Positions 1 to 10,560 are shown, counted from the stretch's first letter. The stretch is DNA of 64,000 bases from Sequoia sempervirens (GCA_007258455.2 VDFB02139124.1:1-64000), one strand, 5' to 3'. The notes: generated from the letters alone by a model not told the origin. Made by a program: numbers and translations.

Positions 1-347
1 GACCAAAACAACTCATAATTGCAACATTCTCCCCCTTTGTCACTGATGGCAACACATGATGTGAAAAACCATCAAGGATAACATCTTTCACAATATCCTG
101 ATAGAATACTTTCTCTACTACAACTATTTGCACCTTCTCTTCTTTTGCAACTATTTTTCACATGACTTTATCTCCCCCTTTGACATCAATGGCAAAGAAA
201 AAACACTTTGATCACTCCCCCTTAGGAGTGCACTCATACTACAAAAATGAAAACCTTTTGTGCTCCCCCTATGGAGTAGACCCATTTATTAGTCCAGATG
301 AATGAGGAATCTGTGAATCCATTGGACTAATGTACCTTCATGTGCAC
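1..347 (-). other. Copia 3' region with repeated C-rich (polypurine on the minus strand) motifs
   Basis: No coding sequence is seen. Four tracts of the type CTCCCCCT occur near 30, 172, 215 and 264, three of them next to sequence resembling GACATCAATGGCAA or GGAGT. On the minus strand these are purine tracts of the kind found between the end of pol and the 3' LTR of many plant copia elements. One of them is probably the functional polypurine tract, but which one cannot be decided without the 3' LTR. Confidence 0.5.
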
Positions 348-799
348 CTATTTCAGAGGGCTAGTGATCCCAAAAATCTCCCTAAGATGGTCAAAAGTAT
401 CCCTTAGAAGTGCCTTAGTCAATATATCTGTAATTTGTTCCTTTGTTGTCACATACTCTAGTCTGACTGCATTCTCCAACACCTTTCCTCTCAAGAAATG
501 ATATTTGATAGATAATTTTTTTGTTCTTGAATGCATAACTAGATTCTTTGAAATATTTATAGCACTCATGTTGTCATAGAAAATAGGAATGGGCTCATCA
601 CATATCACTCCAATGTCTTTCAGAGTTTGCTTCATCCAAAAAACTTGTGTGTAGTAGGATGTTGCAGTAATACATTCTACCTCTACAATAGATAAAGAAA
701 TCAATTCTTTCTTCTTACTCAACCAAGAAACTAATCTTCTTCCTATAGAGAAGCACCTCCACTTATACTCTTGCAGTCGTCCACACAACCAGCCCAATC
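348..799 (-). pseudogene. Ty1/copia RNase H fragment (C-terminal end of pol)
   Basis: The minus-strand frame contains a DWAGC-like start at the insertion junction, then VSWLSKKKELISLS, the usual copia RNase H core (compare VSWRSKKQ..VALS), a segment ending FYDNMSAINISKN (the D-N-xx-A motif) and the terminal KEQITDILTKAL block. The translation therefore covers the RNase H of a copia pol polyprotein up to its natural C-terminus, where the stop codon lies near 348. Its upstream part continues at 3013 beyond the nested element. Substitutions at usually conserved positions fit a decayed copy. Confidence 0.85.
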
Positions 800-1113
800 T
801 ATTGAGATTATGGATGCACAGGGTCCCTGAAGCTATTGAGATTATGGATGCACAAGTTCCCTAAAGCTATAGTCTTCAATGGAGGACCCTTGACAGGAAA
901 GATAATCAACCACCTAGAATGTGTTACAACTAGGCATGCACAATAGAGATTCTATATTGATATGATATGATTAATTGATATGTTACAGATGAACAAGTTG
1001 CCTGATTATGTAGGCAAGAGATAAAACCTAAGATGCATGAGATGTTGCCATGTGTCATGATCTAATAACATGTGAAAACATGTGAACCCTATCTAGAAAA
1101 TTATTTAATGTGT
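800..1113 (-). repeat. 3' LTR of the nested element (truncated)
   Basis: It matches the first about 290 bases of the right LTR (2555-2844) closely. Similarity stops abruptly after the shared AAAATTATTTAAT near 1113, so roughly the last 160 bases of this LTR, including its expected ACTAACA terminus, are missing. A deletion between LTR and interior would explain this. The copy also contains a 34-bp tandem duplication at its outer end (801-868). Confidence 0.8.
801..868. repeat. 34-bp tandem duplication inside the truncated LTR
   Basis: The segment starting ATTGAGATTATGGATGCAC occurs at 801-834 and again at 835-868 with a few changes. The other LTR has it once, so the duplication arose after insertion in this LTR. 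Confidence 0.85.
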
Positions 1114-2542
1114 ATCTGTTGCAACTCCAAGCAAGTTCATGAATACCTTCACTTGGATGCGAAACTATATACCATACAGATGAGGAAATAGATCAAGTGA
1201 TTGGAGATGGTGGCTAATCCCATCTCGCCATTGCTTATAGTTACCATTATGCAACATAAACAAAGAAGGAGTATATGCAAGCCCCATAATTAAATTTCTC
1301 CAAAAAAAAACACAAAGACACTAACCTTCAATATAAAATAAAGACTTCCAAGAATGATGTACAACTGAAGTGATGCTATCCAGATAAAAAATTATCGTCC
1401 CAAGCTTCAAAATAATTAGGTTATTGATCAAATGCACCAAATTGAACAAATATCATGCAAGAGTACCTGGAGCTAAAAATTATCAAGGGGTTTGGACTAA
1501 GGAAAAAAGCTCTAAAAAACCTTCCTAATGCTGCTAGAATCACCGAAATCCGATGAACGGTTGCAAAGTTGCAAGCCTTTATGTCCAAATTAGGGTTTCT
1601 ACTTCAATTGACAGTAGAATTTTTGTGAGAAAAATTTTATAGAACAGATGTGACTATTGGAATGTACTCAGAATTACCTTTCTGACGGTATCTCATTTGT
1701 CAAATTTTGATACCCTAGGTGAAATTTATGATAAAATGAAAAAATTCCTATTGGAGGCACTCTATAGGCTAAAGAGGGTAAAAAATTAAGCCCCTCCAGG
1801 CTTAGCACTTGCTCGCAAATATGACCATAGTCATAAAAATTGGTAGAAAAATGCCCCCACCAGGAGCGGCATCAGAGCTGAGATCAAGGGCAGAGCTGGT
1901 GTTTATAGGTGGCACCGCTAGATTGGGCGGAGCCATCGATTCTTGATGGAAAAAGTAGCATGTTGATCGGGGGTTGGAGTTTCTACGACAACCAACAATG
2001 GTAGCATGAACTATCGATGGGATTGGCCAGTAGTATACCAGTCGGTAGAGATCAACGACATCAATAACAAGTCACTATTGGAAGGTTGGTCAGTCTAATA
2101 GAAGAGTGATTGTCGACAAGGATGAGAACCATGTGCCGACAGAGGATGAGCTGACAATTATGACCAAGAAAACAATCGATGATAGAATAGACCAAAATCA
2201 TACAAGCTTCTGCCAACAAAATAAATGTAGACAACCGACCAAAATATCACCTCAGGATGATTTTTTGCTGCAAATTGTATAGATAGTACAATTGATTTTG
2301 CAAACCCTAAAAATACCTCTGATGGATCTCGAGTTGATGTATCCAATTTTCATGAATGGGAAAGTGATCTTAGGGTTTTGAGGCCTTCTAAAGACAATAT
2401 CAAGCTTGGATCTGACTCTATATGCTTCATAAATCACCTTCATCCCTAGGTGGAAACAAGTATCCTTCAATGGAAACCTTCAGCCTACAAAGAATCTTGC
2501 ACACCAACTTTCTTGATCAAGGGTTGATGTTTCACTAGAAAA
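1114..2542 (-). other. Interior of the nested element; no recognisable coding region
   Basis: No gag or pol motif was found on either strand. Part of it (about 1850-2150) is richer in G and C than its surroundings and reads like unique cargo or a degraded leader. The longest open stretches are 60-70 codons with no familiar motif, so no gene is called. The interior is much too short for a full pol, which makes the element non-autonomous. Confidence 0.6.
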
Positions 2543-2554
2543 GCTCTAATACCA
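2543..2554 (-). other. Primer binding site of the nested element
   Basis: On the minus strand it reads TGGTATTAGAGC, one mismatch from TGGTATCAGAGC, the complement of plant initiator-Met tRNA 3' ends that is widely used by LTR retrotransposons. It touches the LTR end at 2555, which fixes both the LTR boundary and the element's orientation. Confidence 0.85.
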
Positions 2555-3007
2555 TGTTGAGATTATGGATGCATAGGGTCCCTAAAGCTGTAGTCTTCAA
2601 TGGAGGACCCTTGATAGGAAAGATAGTCAACCACCCAGAAAGTGTTACAACTAGGCATGCACAATAGAGATTCTATATTGATATGATATGATTGATTGAT
2701 ATGTTACAAATGAACAAGTTGCCTGATTATATAGGGAAGAAAGAAAACCTAAGATGCATGAGATGTTGCCATGTGTCATGATCTAACAACATGTGACAAC
2801 ATGTAAACCCTATCTAGAAAATTATTTAATTTTGAGATAAGTTCTAGAAGGACAACTCATCTTCTAGAAGGAATCTTATCCCTACAAACAAGGAAGGGAA
2901 TATTACTCTATTTATTAAATGATTTATTAAAAATGCAACCTAGGACTAAATGAAATATTACCTAAGTTAACTTATGCTAGTGTAATAATTAATTAATTAC
3001 ACTAACA
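2555..3007 (-). repeat. 5' LTR of the nested element, 453 bp
   Basis: It begins TGTTGAGATT and ends ACTAACA, so it has TG...CA termini. One side is the PBS and the other the target duplication CAATC. It is the full-length partner of the truncated LTR at 800-1113. Confidence 0.85.
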
Positions 3008-3012
3008 CAATC

Positions 3013-4010
3013 TACATTAGTATAAGCACTCAAGGAGAAATCAACACCCGTACGATACCATAAGCCATAATACAATGTACCTTTAATATATCTAAATATC
3101 CTCTTTAGAGTTGTAACATGTGCCTCTTAACATGTACCTTTAGTAGTTCACCAATCATAGATCTATATTTTCTTTGATCAATCTTAGTATATTTACCATC
3201 TTTGCTCAGTTTACATCTGATTACCATTGGAGTACTAACCAATTTGGAATCATCCATTCCAAAACTCTTCAAAATCTCTTTTACATAGATTGTGAAATTT
3301 ATATTCCTTTTTTAGTTTGATTCACTTGTAGACCAAGGAAGAAATTCAATTCACCAATCATGGACATCTCAAATTCATTTTGTATCTCTTTAGCAAAATT
3401 TTTACACATTCCTTCATTTCCACCAAAAATGATATCATCAACATATACAACTACTATCAACATTATTTTACCTTGCACTTTGAAGTAGAGATTTTTGTCA
3501 ACAAAGCATTTTTTGAAACCTTGCTTTGTCAGACATCTATCCAAATTTTCAAATAACTGAAACCCTTCAGGTTGTTCCATGTACACTTATTCCTCCAATT
3601 CACCATTTAGAAATGCTAACTTGACATCCATTTGATACACTTTGAAATCCTTGTGGGTAGAAAATGCCAAAAACATCCTAATAGCTTCCATTCTAGCTAG
3701 AGGGGAAAATGTTTATTCAAAATCTATACCATCAACTTGTGAATATCTCTTGCATACAAGTATTTCCTCATTCCTTACAACTTCTCCACTTTCATTCAAC
3801 TTATTCAAGAACACCCATTTTGAACCAATTACATTCTTATTCATAGGTCTAGGGACTAGTTCCCATGTTTGATTCTTTTCTATGTATTGCAACTCTTCTT
3901 TCATAGCTTTCATCCAACTCTCATTTTTAGATGCTTCACTTATAGACTTAAGTTCAATTTGAGAAAGTAGACATAGATTTACCTTGGATACTTTACTTGT
4001 TAAATTCACA
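3013..4010 (-). pseudogene. Ty1/copia reverse transcriptase region
   Basis: Minus-strand fragments contain the copia RT blocks in order: SWMKAMKEELQYIEKNQTWELV and GSKWVF at about 3810-3920 (start of the RT domain), the DVKLAFLNGELEE block near 3590-3640 leading into VYMEQPEGF, the catalytic YVDDIIFGG at about 3423-3449, and the FLGLQV block near 3310-3330. Downstream a KGTLYYGL-like RNase H approach runs into the nested element. Frame breaks and stops separate these blocks. The function in an intact relative is RNA-templated DNA synthesis in the retroelement particle; this copy cannot encode it. Confidence 0.9.
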
Positions 4011-5420
4011 CCTTCACTCTTATCTCCAATTATCTATTCCTCTCAATGATTCTTTTGTACATACTTAGGATTCTTAGCAACAGGTTTTGGCTCATCCTCT
4101 TCTTCTTCCTTCTCCTAACTTTCCTCAGGTACATGTCCACAAATAGGATCATCAGGTCAACCTTCACTTATTTCAATAGGCCTACATATGTCTTCATCAA
4201 CTTTTACATTAGCACTTTCATCCATCTCTGTCATTCTTTTATTGAAGCATCTATGTGCTTTTCTAGTAGTGGAGTATCCAAGAAAAAATCCTTCATCATA
4301 CCGAGCATCAAACTTTCCAAGATTTTCATCATCTCTTTTAATGTAATATCTACTTCCAAATAACTTGAATTAGTTCATAGTATGAGTCTTACCAGTCCAT
4401 AAGTCAAAAGGAGTCTTTGTTCTATTACTTCTAATCTGAACTCTATTAAGAACACAAATAGCAGTGTGTATTACCTCTCTCCAATACACATCTAGTACAT
4501 TTGATTCTTTTATCATGGTTCTTGCAACTTCCTATATTGTCATATTTTTCCTCTAAACTACCCCATTCTGTTGAGGGGTTCTCAGAGAAGGAAATTATCT
4601 CTTTATGCCATGTTATTCACAAAATGTATTAAAATCACTAGAAGTGAATTATCTGCTTGTATTGGATCTCAAACATTTTATTTTCAAATTTACTTCATTA
4701 TCCACTCTTTCTTTTCAATACCTTAGACCTATCTAGAGCCAGAGTCTTTTCTCTAAGAAAAGAAACCCATGTCATTGAATTATAATCATCAATAAGAAAA
4801 ATGAAATACCTATCTTCATTTAGTTTTCCCATTCTAGTCAAACCATAAAGATCAGTGTGAACTAACTCTAGCATTCCAATAGTGTAGTGCTCTTTTCCCT
4901 TAAAGCTACATCTCGTCAATTTCCCTAGTTGACAACTTCTGCAAATAGTATTAGTAGGTCTTGAAATTCTAGGCAAACCTCATAAAATTTCTTTTGAATT
5001 CATTTTGACCAAATTATCAAAATTTACATGTCCCATTATCAAGTTCCATAACCAACTTTCACTAACTTGAGATACAAGGAACTGGCCATCAACTCTCTTT
5101 AGCTGATAGATGTTTCCATGAGTTCTCCTTCCAACAACAACCATATCTCCATTCCTGGATCCTTTTCTAATTTCACAGGTATTATTCTAAAACACAAGTT
5201 TAAAACCATTGCTACACATCTAACCAACACTCAAAAGGTTGTATCTCAAACCCTTCACATAATATACATCATTAGTGATGTACACTCTAGAATCAAAGCT
5301 AGTTGAACCTTTCCCACAAATCTTAGCTCATGAATCATCACCAAACATGACTAAACAACCATCATAGTTTTCAAGTTTAGTGAACTTACTCTTATCTTCA
5401 GTCATGTGATTAGAACATCC
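4011..5420 (-). pseudogene. Ty1/copia integrase and protease region, heavily degraded
   Basis: The clearest piece is at 4698-4976: CRSCQLGK (the second half of the HHCC zinc motif) followed by HTDLYG and IDDYNSMTWVSFL, which are the integrase catalytic-core start and a hallmark of copia. Frames between 4380 and 4690 read as further core and C-terminal integrase sequence interrupted by stops. The stretch 4980-5420 should hold the gag-pre-integrase and protease; only short broken frames are visible and no intact D-[ST]-G was identified. Confidence 0.7.
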
Positions 5421-5428
5421 ATTATCAA

Positions 5429-5989
5429 TTACCCGGTAGTCTTCATCTTGTATTGCATGAAAAGTGGTAACCCTATTCCTCTAATTCTCTGGAGCCCTTT
5501 TTCTTGCACATTTTCCAAGGTTGGTAGATTATCTTCTATCTTCATTTCCTTAAATGTTGTCTTTGTATTTTCATCTTTCCTATCTTCTTTCCTAAACTTT
5601 CTCATCTCAAATGCTTGCAAGGTATTGAACAAATTTTCTATAGTATACTTTGTAGGATCATACATCTCCTCAATAACTGAGATCTTATCATTGTAGCAAT
5701 CTGGTAGGATGATTAGGATCTTCTCAATAATATATTCATTAGTCAACTTTCCTCCTTGACTCTTAACTTCATTTGTTGTCATTTCAACTCTTTGAAAATA
5801 ACTTCTAAACTCTTCACCTTCTTCCATTGTCAAATTTTTAAATTTTCGCTTTGCCACCAGATTCTTTGTCAATGTTACTCTTTCATTTTCTTCATACAAT
5901 TCTTCCAACTTCTTCCAAACATCAAAAATAATATCTAAAGAAAGAACCTTAGTTTTCTTATTCTTAGATAAAAGCATTGTAGATAGCAT
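5429..5989 (-). pseudogene. Ty1/copia gag fragment (UBN2-like)
   Basis: A 186-codon minus-strand frame contains the pattern VWKKLEELYEENERVTL, then KNLTMEEGEEFRSYFQRV and ILIILPDCYNDKISVIEE, matching the plant copia gag domain (UBN2 family: W..L...Y, then a flexible F...V segment and L..LP..Y). The C-terminal part is Lys/Glu rich and ends before any CCHC zinc knuckle, so that knuckle is missing or out of frame. It would form the nucleocapsid shell in an active element. The N-terminal 100 or so residues expected upstream (to about 6200) are out of frame. Confidence 0.85.
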
Positions 5990-6223
5990 ACATCGCTTTC
6001 ACATTCTCCTCATAAGCATAAACCTCATCTGCAAAAGTAGGACCATTCGTTGGAGGAGTATACTTTGTCTTATCAACTTTCCATGCTTTGCAACCAAGAG
6101 AAAAATTATCCTCTCATCTTCACTTTCCAATCACTATAATAAAATCCATCAAACATAGAGATTTCCAACTTGTGCACCATCAGATCTTCCTTAGGCTATT
6201 AAGCTCTACACCTAGGAACCAAT

Positions 6224-6235
6224 GCTCTTATACCA
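6224..6235 (-). other. Primer binding site of the copia element
   Basis: The minus strand reads TGGTATAAGAGC, two changes at most from the initiator-Met primer-site consensus TGGTATCAGAGC, three bases from the LTR start at 6239. This orients the 5' LTR to the right. Confidence 0.8.
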
Positions 6236-6238
6236 ATT

Positions 6239-7740
6239 GTTAAATAGGTGCAAGACAACTAAGAGAGGGGGTGAATCAGTTGTCACAAAATCCAAACTTA
6301 AAAACTTCAATACTTATCAATTCCACAACCACAATATTTTTTTATTAAGTATGAGCATGAAACACAAATAATAGAAAGGAAATCAACTCAATGAACACTA
6401 GATTTTTACATGGAAAACCTAATGATGGAAAAACCATGGTGAGGGTTAACTCACAATATAAAGAGATTATAAAATTAAATACAGAGGTTCACTACCAAGG
6501 GCTCATTGGCTAAAAGAGGACTCATTGTCTGAATACAAAGGCTCACTTCCTATATAAAGGACTCACTATCCACTAGGGAGGCTCACTACATACAAATACA
6601 AAAGAAATAAAGATCCACTACAACAATTAACACACATTCATAGGATTTGAATAAAGGATTGCAAAAACCTTTAGATTAGTGCCTTAAGGAATCCAACACA
6701 GTGAAGAAATACTACCTCAATACACTTTCACAGGCTTCTGCTCTTATGATTTTTGGCTCACTTCATCACTTTGCATCACATTGTCATACAACACTTCACA
6801 ATTCTACTTATATTTATACCCTCTTCAACCTTAGAACCTTTCTCCAAGGTCAGCCACAAAAACTTTATTTCATAAATTCAAATTAGGTTGGAAACTCAAC
6901 ATTTCCGTGGTGGAAAGGAATGAGAGTGGAGCAATAAAATATTTAATCAAGACCAAAAATAAAAAGTCTTAGATTAACCACACACTACCTTAATTAAACT
7001 TTATTTTTCAAATGAAGTGTAAACACTAGGTCAACCAAACTTAATGAAAACACAAATGAGCGTTGATGTACACGCTTCCTTATGCATGAGAATACATCTC
7101 AAATTCTTCTAGATACATCCGCGGCAACTGCAATACTCTTCAAATATTGAATGGCTTCCACTAGTCCACCCGAACTATGCAAATTCACTCAACAACACTA
7201 AAACATGACTTCTATACCACCAAACCTCAAAACTTCTTTGCCTAAAACTAGAGAACACTTTCACAAGACATATCCTAGATCTGTAAGATCTGAAACAAAA
7301 TAGTAGAGGAATACAAAGCATAAACATTTCTCCTAGTCCAAAGAAGACCAATTCTTTCAAAACAGTTCACATACCGGTGAATGTAACTTTTACATACCAT
7401 CACACCATAAGCTAAATGTCAAGAGATATCATCACTATACCATCATTATCAAACCTTTAGATCCGCACACACATATGATCAATACAGGAGAAACGTGGAG
7501 CACATACTAGAGCACATTTTGAACACATTCATCACTCTGACTTCTATTCTTTATTAGTTTTCTCAAAAGCACTTGGAAACAACTCATACTTGCAACAAAT
7601 GTAATGTGGCAAAGAAAGATCTATGTTCTAAAACACTCATTCTCCTACACCATATTGTAAGGAACCAAAAATGATCACAAACACCCACTTGACTACTAAC
7701 TACCAAATGGAAGAGGCAGAATGGTGATTTAGGGTTCTAG
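6239..7740 (-). repeat. Probable 5' LTR of the copia element (outer end unresolved)
   Basis: It starts TGTTAAATAGGTG next to the PBS and carries the purine run AAGAGAGGGGGTGAAT plus a leader-like segment near 6400-6460, both also seen in the copia LTR remnants at 34.88 kb and 37.2-38.1 kb. Without the 3' LTR for comparison the outer border cannot be set; it lies somewhere before 7745. No gene is visible in it. Confidence 0.6.
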
Positions 7741-7744
7741 TTCT

Positions 7745-8216
7745 TTGTTGGGGGATAATTGATTGATTAATTTATTAATTAATTTTAATTATTTTCTTTT
7801 TGGAGAAAAAACATATATTAATAGTAAAAATATAATGTACAAAAGACACTTTCAAGATAAGAATCATGAAAGGAGCCACAAATGAATCAACATCCATATT
7901 AACATTTAGTGCCAATAATGTATGAATGAAATAGTGAATCCAAAATGTGTGAAATAAGATAGATGTTTCATCGTCCTCCTCACAAAATATATCACATGAT
8001 AACATTGTTTTGATGGGGTCTACAAAATTATTTATTGGCATGGTCACATCCTCCTACCTAACATTAATGTCGTTAATGTACAAATCTAAATAACATTAAG
8101 GGAAAAAAAGTGAATGGGATGATTGTAGTTCAGTAGAGTCTAAAAAACTATGGACTGCTGAAGATTGTGGGAAACAGTTCTGAATTTGGTAATTCGAACG
8201 CTTTATATGCTAAAGA
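7745..8216 (+). pseudogene. Relic copy of the secreted-protein gene (upstream DNA plus an exon-2 remnant)
   Basis: The block starting TTGTTGGGGGATAATTGATT at 7745 is repeated from 8217 onward, a direct duplication with a 472-bp period. In this first copy the upstream DNA jumps near 8098 straight into sequence matching exon 2 of the gene at 8909-9554 (8098-8212), so the promoter core, signal-peptide exon and intron 1 are gone. The exon-2 remnant keeps GGACTGCTGAAGATTGTGG almost unchanged but has in-frame stops (for example TAG where the gene has CAG). Exon 3 is absent. It is a truncated tandem paralogue, not a gene. Confidence 0.8.
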
Positions 8217-8690
8217 TTGTTGGGGGATAATTGATTGATTCATTTTTCAATTAATTTTTCCTTTTGGAGAAAAAGCATATATTAATAGTAAAAATATAAC
8301 ATACAAAAGACACTTTCAAGATAAGAATCATGAAAGGAACCACAAACGAATCAACATCCATATTAACATTTAGTGCCAATAATGTATGAATGAAATAGTG
8401 AAACCAAAATGTGTGAAATAAGACAGATGTTTAATCATCCTCCTCACAAAATATATCACATGATAACATGTTTTGATGGGGTCCACAAAATTATTAATGG
8501 GCGTGGTCACATCCTCCTACCTAACATTAATGCCTTTAATGTACAAATGGAATATTAAATCTGCTTGATGAATTTTAGCAAATTAATCATCAATTGGATT
8601 TTTCAATCGGCCACACAACGATTACTAAAGAGCACACATTTCATTTTCAAAGCGAATTGCAACTCGTGGGATTGCTGACATTGTTCTTAT
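8217..8690 (+). promoter_or_regulatory. Upstream region of the secreted-protein gene, shared with two other copies
   Basis: The first about 340 bases repeat 7745-8090, and much of 8255-8690 reappears at 63230-63540 in front of the third gene copy. Conservation of this non-coding block across three copies means the duplications included upstream DNA. It contains runs such as CACAAAATATATCACATGAT and CCTAACATTAATG. No specific transcription-factor site is claimed. Confidence 0.6.
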
Positions 8691-8870
8691 CGTTGGAACG
8701 GAATACCACCTCCATATAAACCCTATCGCCCCCTCCAATTTTTAATCCACGTGGTCCCATCCTTCCTACTAACATTTAAAGACCACACATTTAATGGCAT
8801 TGTTCTTGTCGTGAACAGAATATCACCTCCATATAAACCCCATCGCCCCCTCCAATTTTTCCACATCATA
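8690..8870 (+). promoter_or_regulatory. Duplicated core promoter cassette with two TATA boxes
   Basis: A segment of about 75 bp containing CATTGTTCTT, CACCTCCATATAAACCC and ATCGCCCCCTCCAATTTTT occurs twice in tandem, with TATAAA at 8715-8720 and 8832-8837. The second TATA lies 72 bases before the ATG at 8909, which would give a 5' UTR of roughly 40 bases. The same double cassette occurs before the third copy (TATAAA at 63570 and 63786), so it was already duplicated before the genes were. Confidence 0.8.
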
Positions 8871-8908
8871 TTTTCATTTTCCTGTTTGCTTCCAGCAGAG
8901 AAAAAGCC

Positions 8909-9554
8909 ATGGCTGCCTGCGTGAAAAGCTTCGCCTCCCTGCTCCTGCTTATTGGTGTGCTCGGTCTTTTTACAGTCTCTGCTCAGGTATGTATAAAATT
9001 TGAATTTATCCTCCCTTTTCTATCATACGAGTAGTTGCTTGTTTACGTTCAGATCTGAAAAAGAGAATGCGGAATGTACTTGTGTGTGCAGGGAAAAAAA
9101 GTGGACGTGACGATTATAGTTCAGCAGAATCTGACAAACTGTGGACTGCTGAAGATTGTGGGAAACAGTTCTGAATTTGGTGTTTCGAACGCGGCTTTCA
9201 TGAGGCCGATGCCTCCTGACATTTGGGTTCACACTGTGGTATGTTTATTTCATTTATGTAACATAGTAAGTCTATTCTCTTTATTCCTCCTATTCACTAT
9301 TTTGGTGTTCTTTTGGTTCCATGTTTGATGATAAGGCGTTGACTGGAGGAGCAGCATACGAATTGAATGTAGCCGTTTTGCCTCATAATGCCTTCTTCGA
9401 ATGCTATTGTACACCATATGCCCCCTACAATTTCACCGTGCCATCAGAAAGTGATACTCACGTGGAAGTATTGACCGGCTACCAATGTAACAACATTCCA
9501 TGCCCACGCGTACGAGAAGCGAAGATGATCAACCCCATTCGCCGCGTCGTATGA
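8909..9554 (+). CDS. Small secreted cysteine-containing protein of unknown family, three exons
   Basis: Exons at 8909-8986, 9092-9238 and 9336-9554 are joined by two GT-AG introns (donors GTATGT at 8987 and 9239; acceptors TGTGCAG and GATAAG), giving 147 residues. Residues 1-25 are a clear signal peptide: a basic start, a leucine-rich core, then VSA before Q. The mature chain of about 122 residues has five cysteines (NC near residue 42; FECYC, YQC and IPC in exon 3) and three N-glycosylation sequons (NLT, NSS, NFT). It should enter the secretory pathway; an apoplastic or vacuolar role is inference. I do not recognise the family, and no catalytic motif is visible. The ATG is chosen because it starts the signal peptide and follows the TATA box by 72 bases. 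Tandem relics at 7745-8216 and 63863-64000 show a gene family. It looks intact and expressible. Confidence 0.8.
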
Positions 9555-9720
9555 CATTCTCCAACGTTAAGCATGCAGTAGACGATGTTTCCTTTCATCG
9601 TCAATATTATGAATAAATGCTGTAATGTGCACGCACTTATGTTATATTTATCTATATGAATGGAAATATAATAATATATGTTGTCTTTATTTTTATTATT
9701 TTCCTTCAGCTTTGTTCATT
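9555..9720 (+). terminator. 3' UTR with polyadenylation-type signals
   Basis: After the stop codon, GAATAAATG lies near 9609-9617 and further AT-rich elements at 9660-9690. These fit a plant near-upstream polyadenylation signal 50-65 bases past the stop. The exact cleavage site cannot be seen. Confidence 0.5.
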
Positions 9721-10015
9721 TGTCTACCTAGATTACATAATTTTTACGCTGAGAGGCGTTATACAGTGAAAGTATTCAAGGAATATTCTCCATTAAATTT
9801 TTGAAGCGGCATTAAAAATGACAGCCAAATGGAAGTTATGAGCTGAACAATATATCACATTTGACTATTTATTTAAATAAAATTTGAAATTACTTGACTG
9901 CATTCGGCTAAATAAAGGCAGAATTTACAGTTGCCTACACAGGACAGTTAATTTGCTAATAAGCAACAATTAATGATAAATTTACCACGTATTTGTGAAG
10001 AATTTTGATATTTTA

Positions 10016-10271
10016 TGCAAATTTCAATAGCGATTTTATACTTGATTCTCTTCAAGCTCTTCATTCAACTGGCCGCAGAGCTTTCTAAACTTTCAATTTG
10101 CTTCTCCTGCATGTTGCATGGAAGTCTGTGTTTGAAGCTGCAGTGCAAATTTCAATAGCAATTTTATACCTGATTCTCTTCAAGCTCTTCATTCAACTGG
10201 CCGCAGAGCTTTCTAAACTTTCAATTTGCTTCTCCTGCATGTTGCATGGATGTCTGTGTTTGAAGCTGCAG
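10016..10271. repeat. Two tandem copies of a 128-bp unit
   Basis: The unit starts TGCAAATTTCAATAGC and ends TTTGAAGCTGCAG at 10016-10143, and is repeated at 10144-10271 with only about three differences, so the duplication is recent. The short open frame across it has no recognisable motif and is not called as a gene. Confidence 0.9.
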
Positions 10272-10526
10272 AAACGCGGTTTGTTTAACAAAAATGTTTA
10301 AGCTTTATACCTTGTATTGACAGAAATAGTATGTTAAACAAAAAAATTACTGTACAGAAATTAAAAGAAAAAGAATTAAGTTAAATGAAGTTGAAAATTC
10401 AACTAAAATTAAAAAAAAAATATATCACATTTGTTTAAATAAAATTTGAAATTACCTGACTGTATTCAGCTAAATAAACGCAGAATTTACAGTTTTTGGA
10501 ATATAAATTAGAAAACGTATATTTAT

Positions 10527-10560
10527 TAATTCTTTGAATTTATAGAAATTCAAAGAATTA
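10527..10560. repeat. Perfect 15-bp inverted repeat with a 4-base loop
   Basis: TAATTCTTTGAATTT at 10527-10541 and its exact complement at 10546-10560 flank ATAG. It could fold as a hairpin in single-stranded DNA or RNA; no function is assigned. Confidence 0.85.

Larger units (their letters stand above)
800..3007 (-). mobile_element. Non-autonomous LTR retroelement nested in the copia RNase H region
   Basis: The target duplication CAATC flanks the element at 795-799 and 3008-3012, and the host copia frame reads across the empty site (TNVD then DWAGC). The right LTR begins TGTTGAGATT at 2555 and ends ACTAACA at 3007. The left LTR begins TATTGAGATT at 800, its TG changed to TA. A sequence complementary to an initiator-Met tRNA primer site lies at 2543-2554, directly next to the right LTR, so the element reads on the minus strand. 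No protein domain was recognised in the 1.4-kb interior. Confidence 0.85.
1..7740 (-). mobile_element. Decayed Ty1/copia retrotransposon, minus strand, 3' LTR outside the window
   Basis: Read on the minus strand the order is 5' LTR (from 6239 rightwards), PBS complement (6224-6235), gag, integrase, RT and RNase H, then a 3' region with C-rich tracts. This gag-INT-RT-RH order is diagnostic of Ty1/copia. The reading frame is broken many times, so the copy is dead. The element is interrupted at 800-3007 by a younger LTR element. The outer limit of the 5' LTR was not resolved: it is set near 7740 because a tandem repeat belonging to a host gene family begins at 7745. The 3' LTR must lie left of base 1. 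Confidence 0.85.

Noticed and set aside
9023..9232. Minus-strand frame across exon 2 of the secreted-protein gene
   Set aside because: Shadow of the plus-strand gene, which has correct splice sites, signal peptide and promoter.
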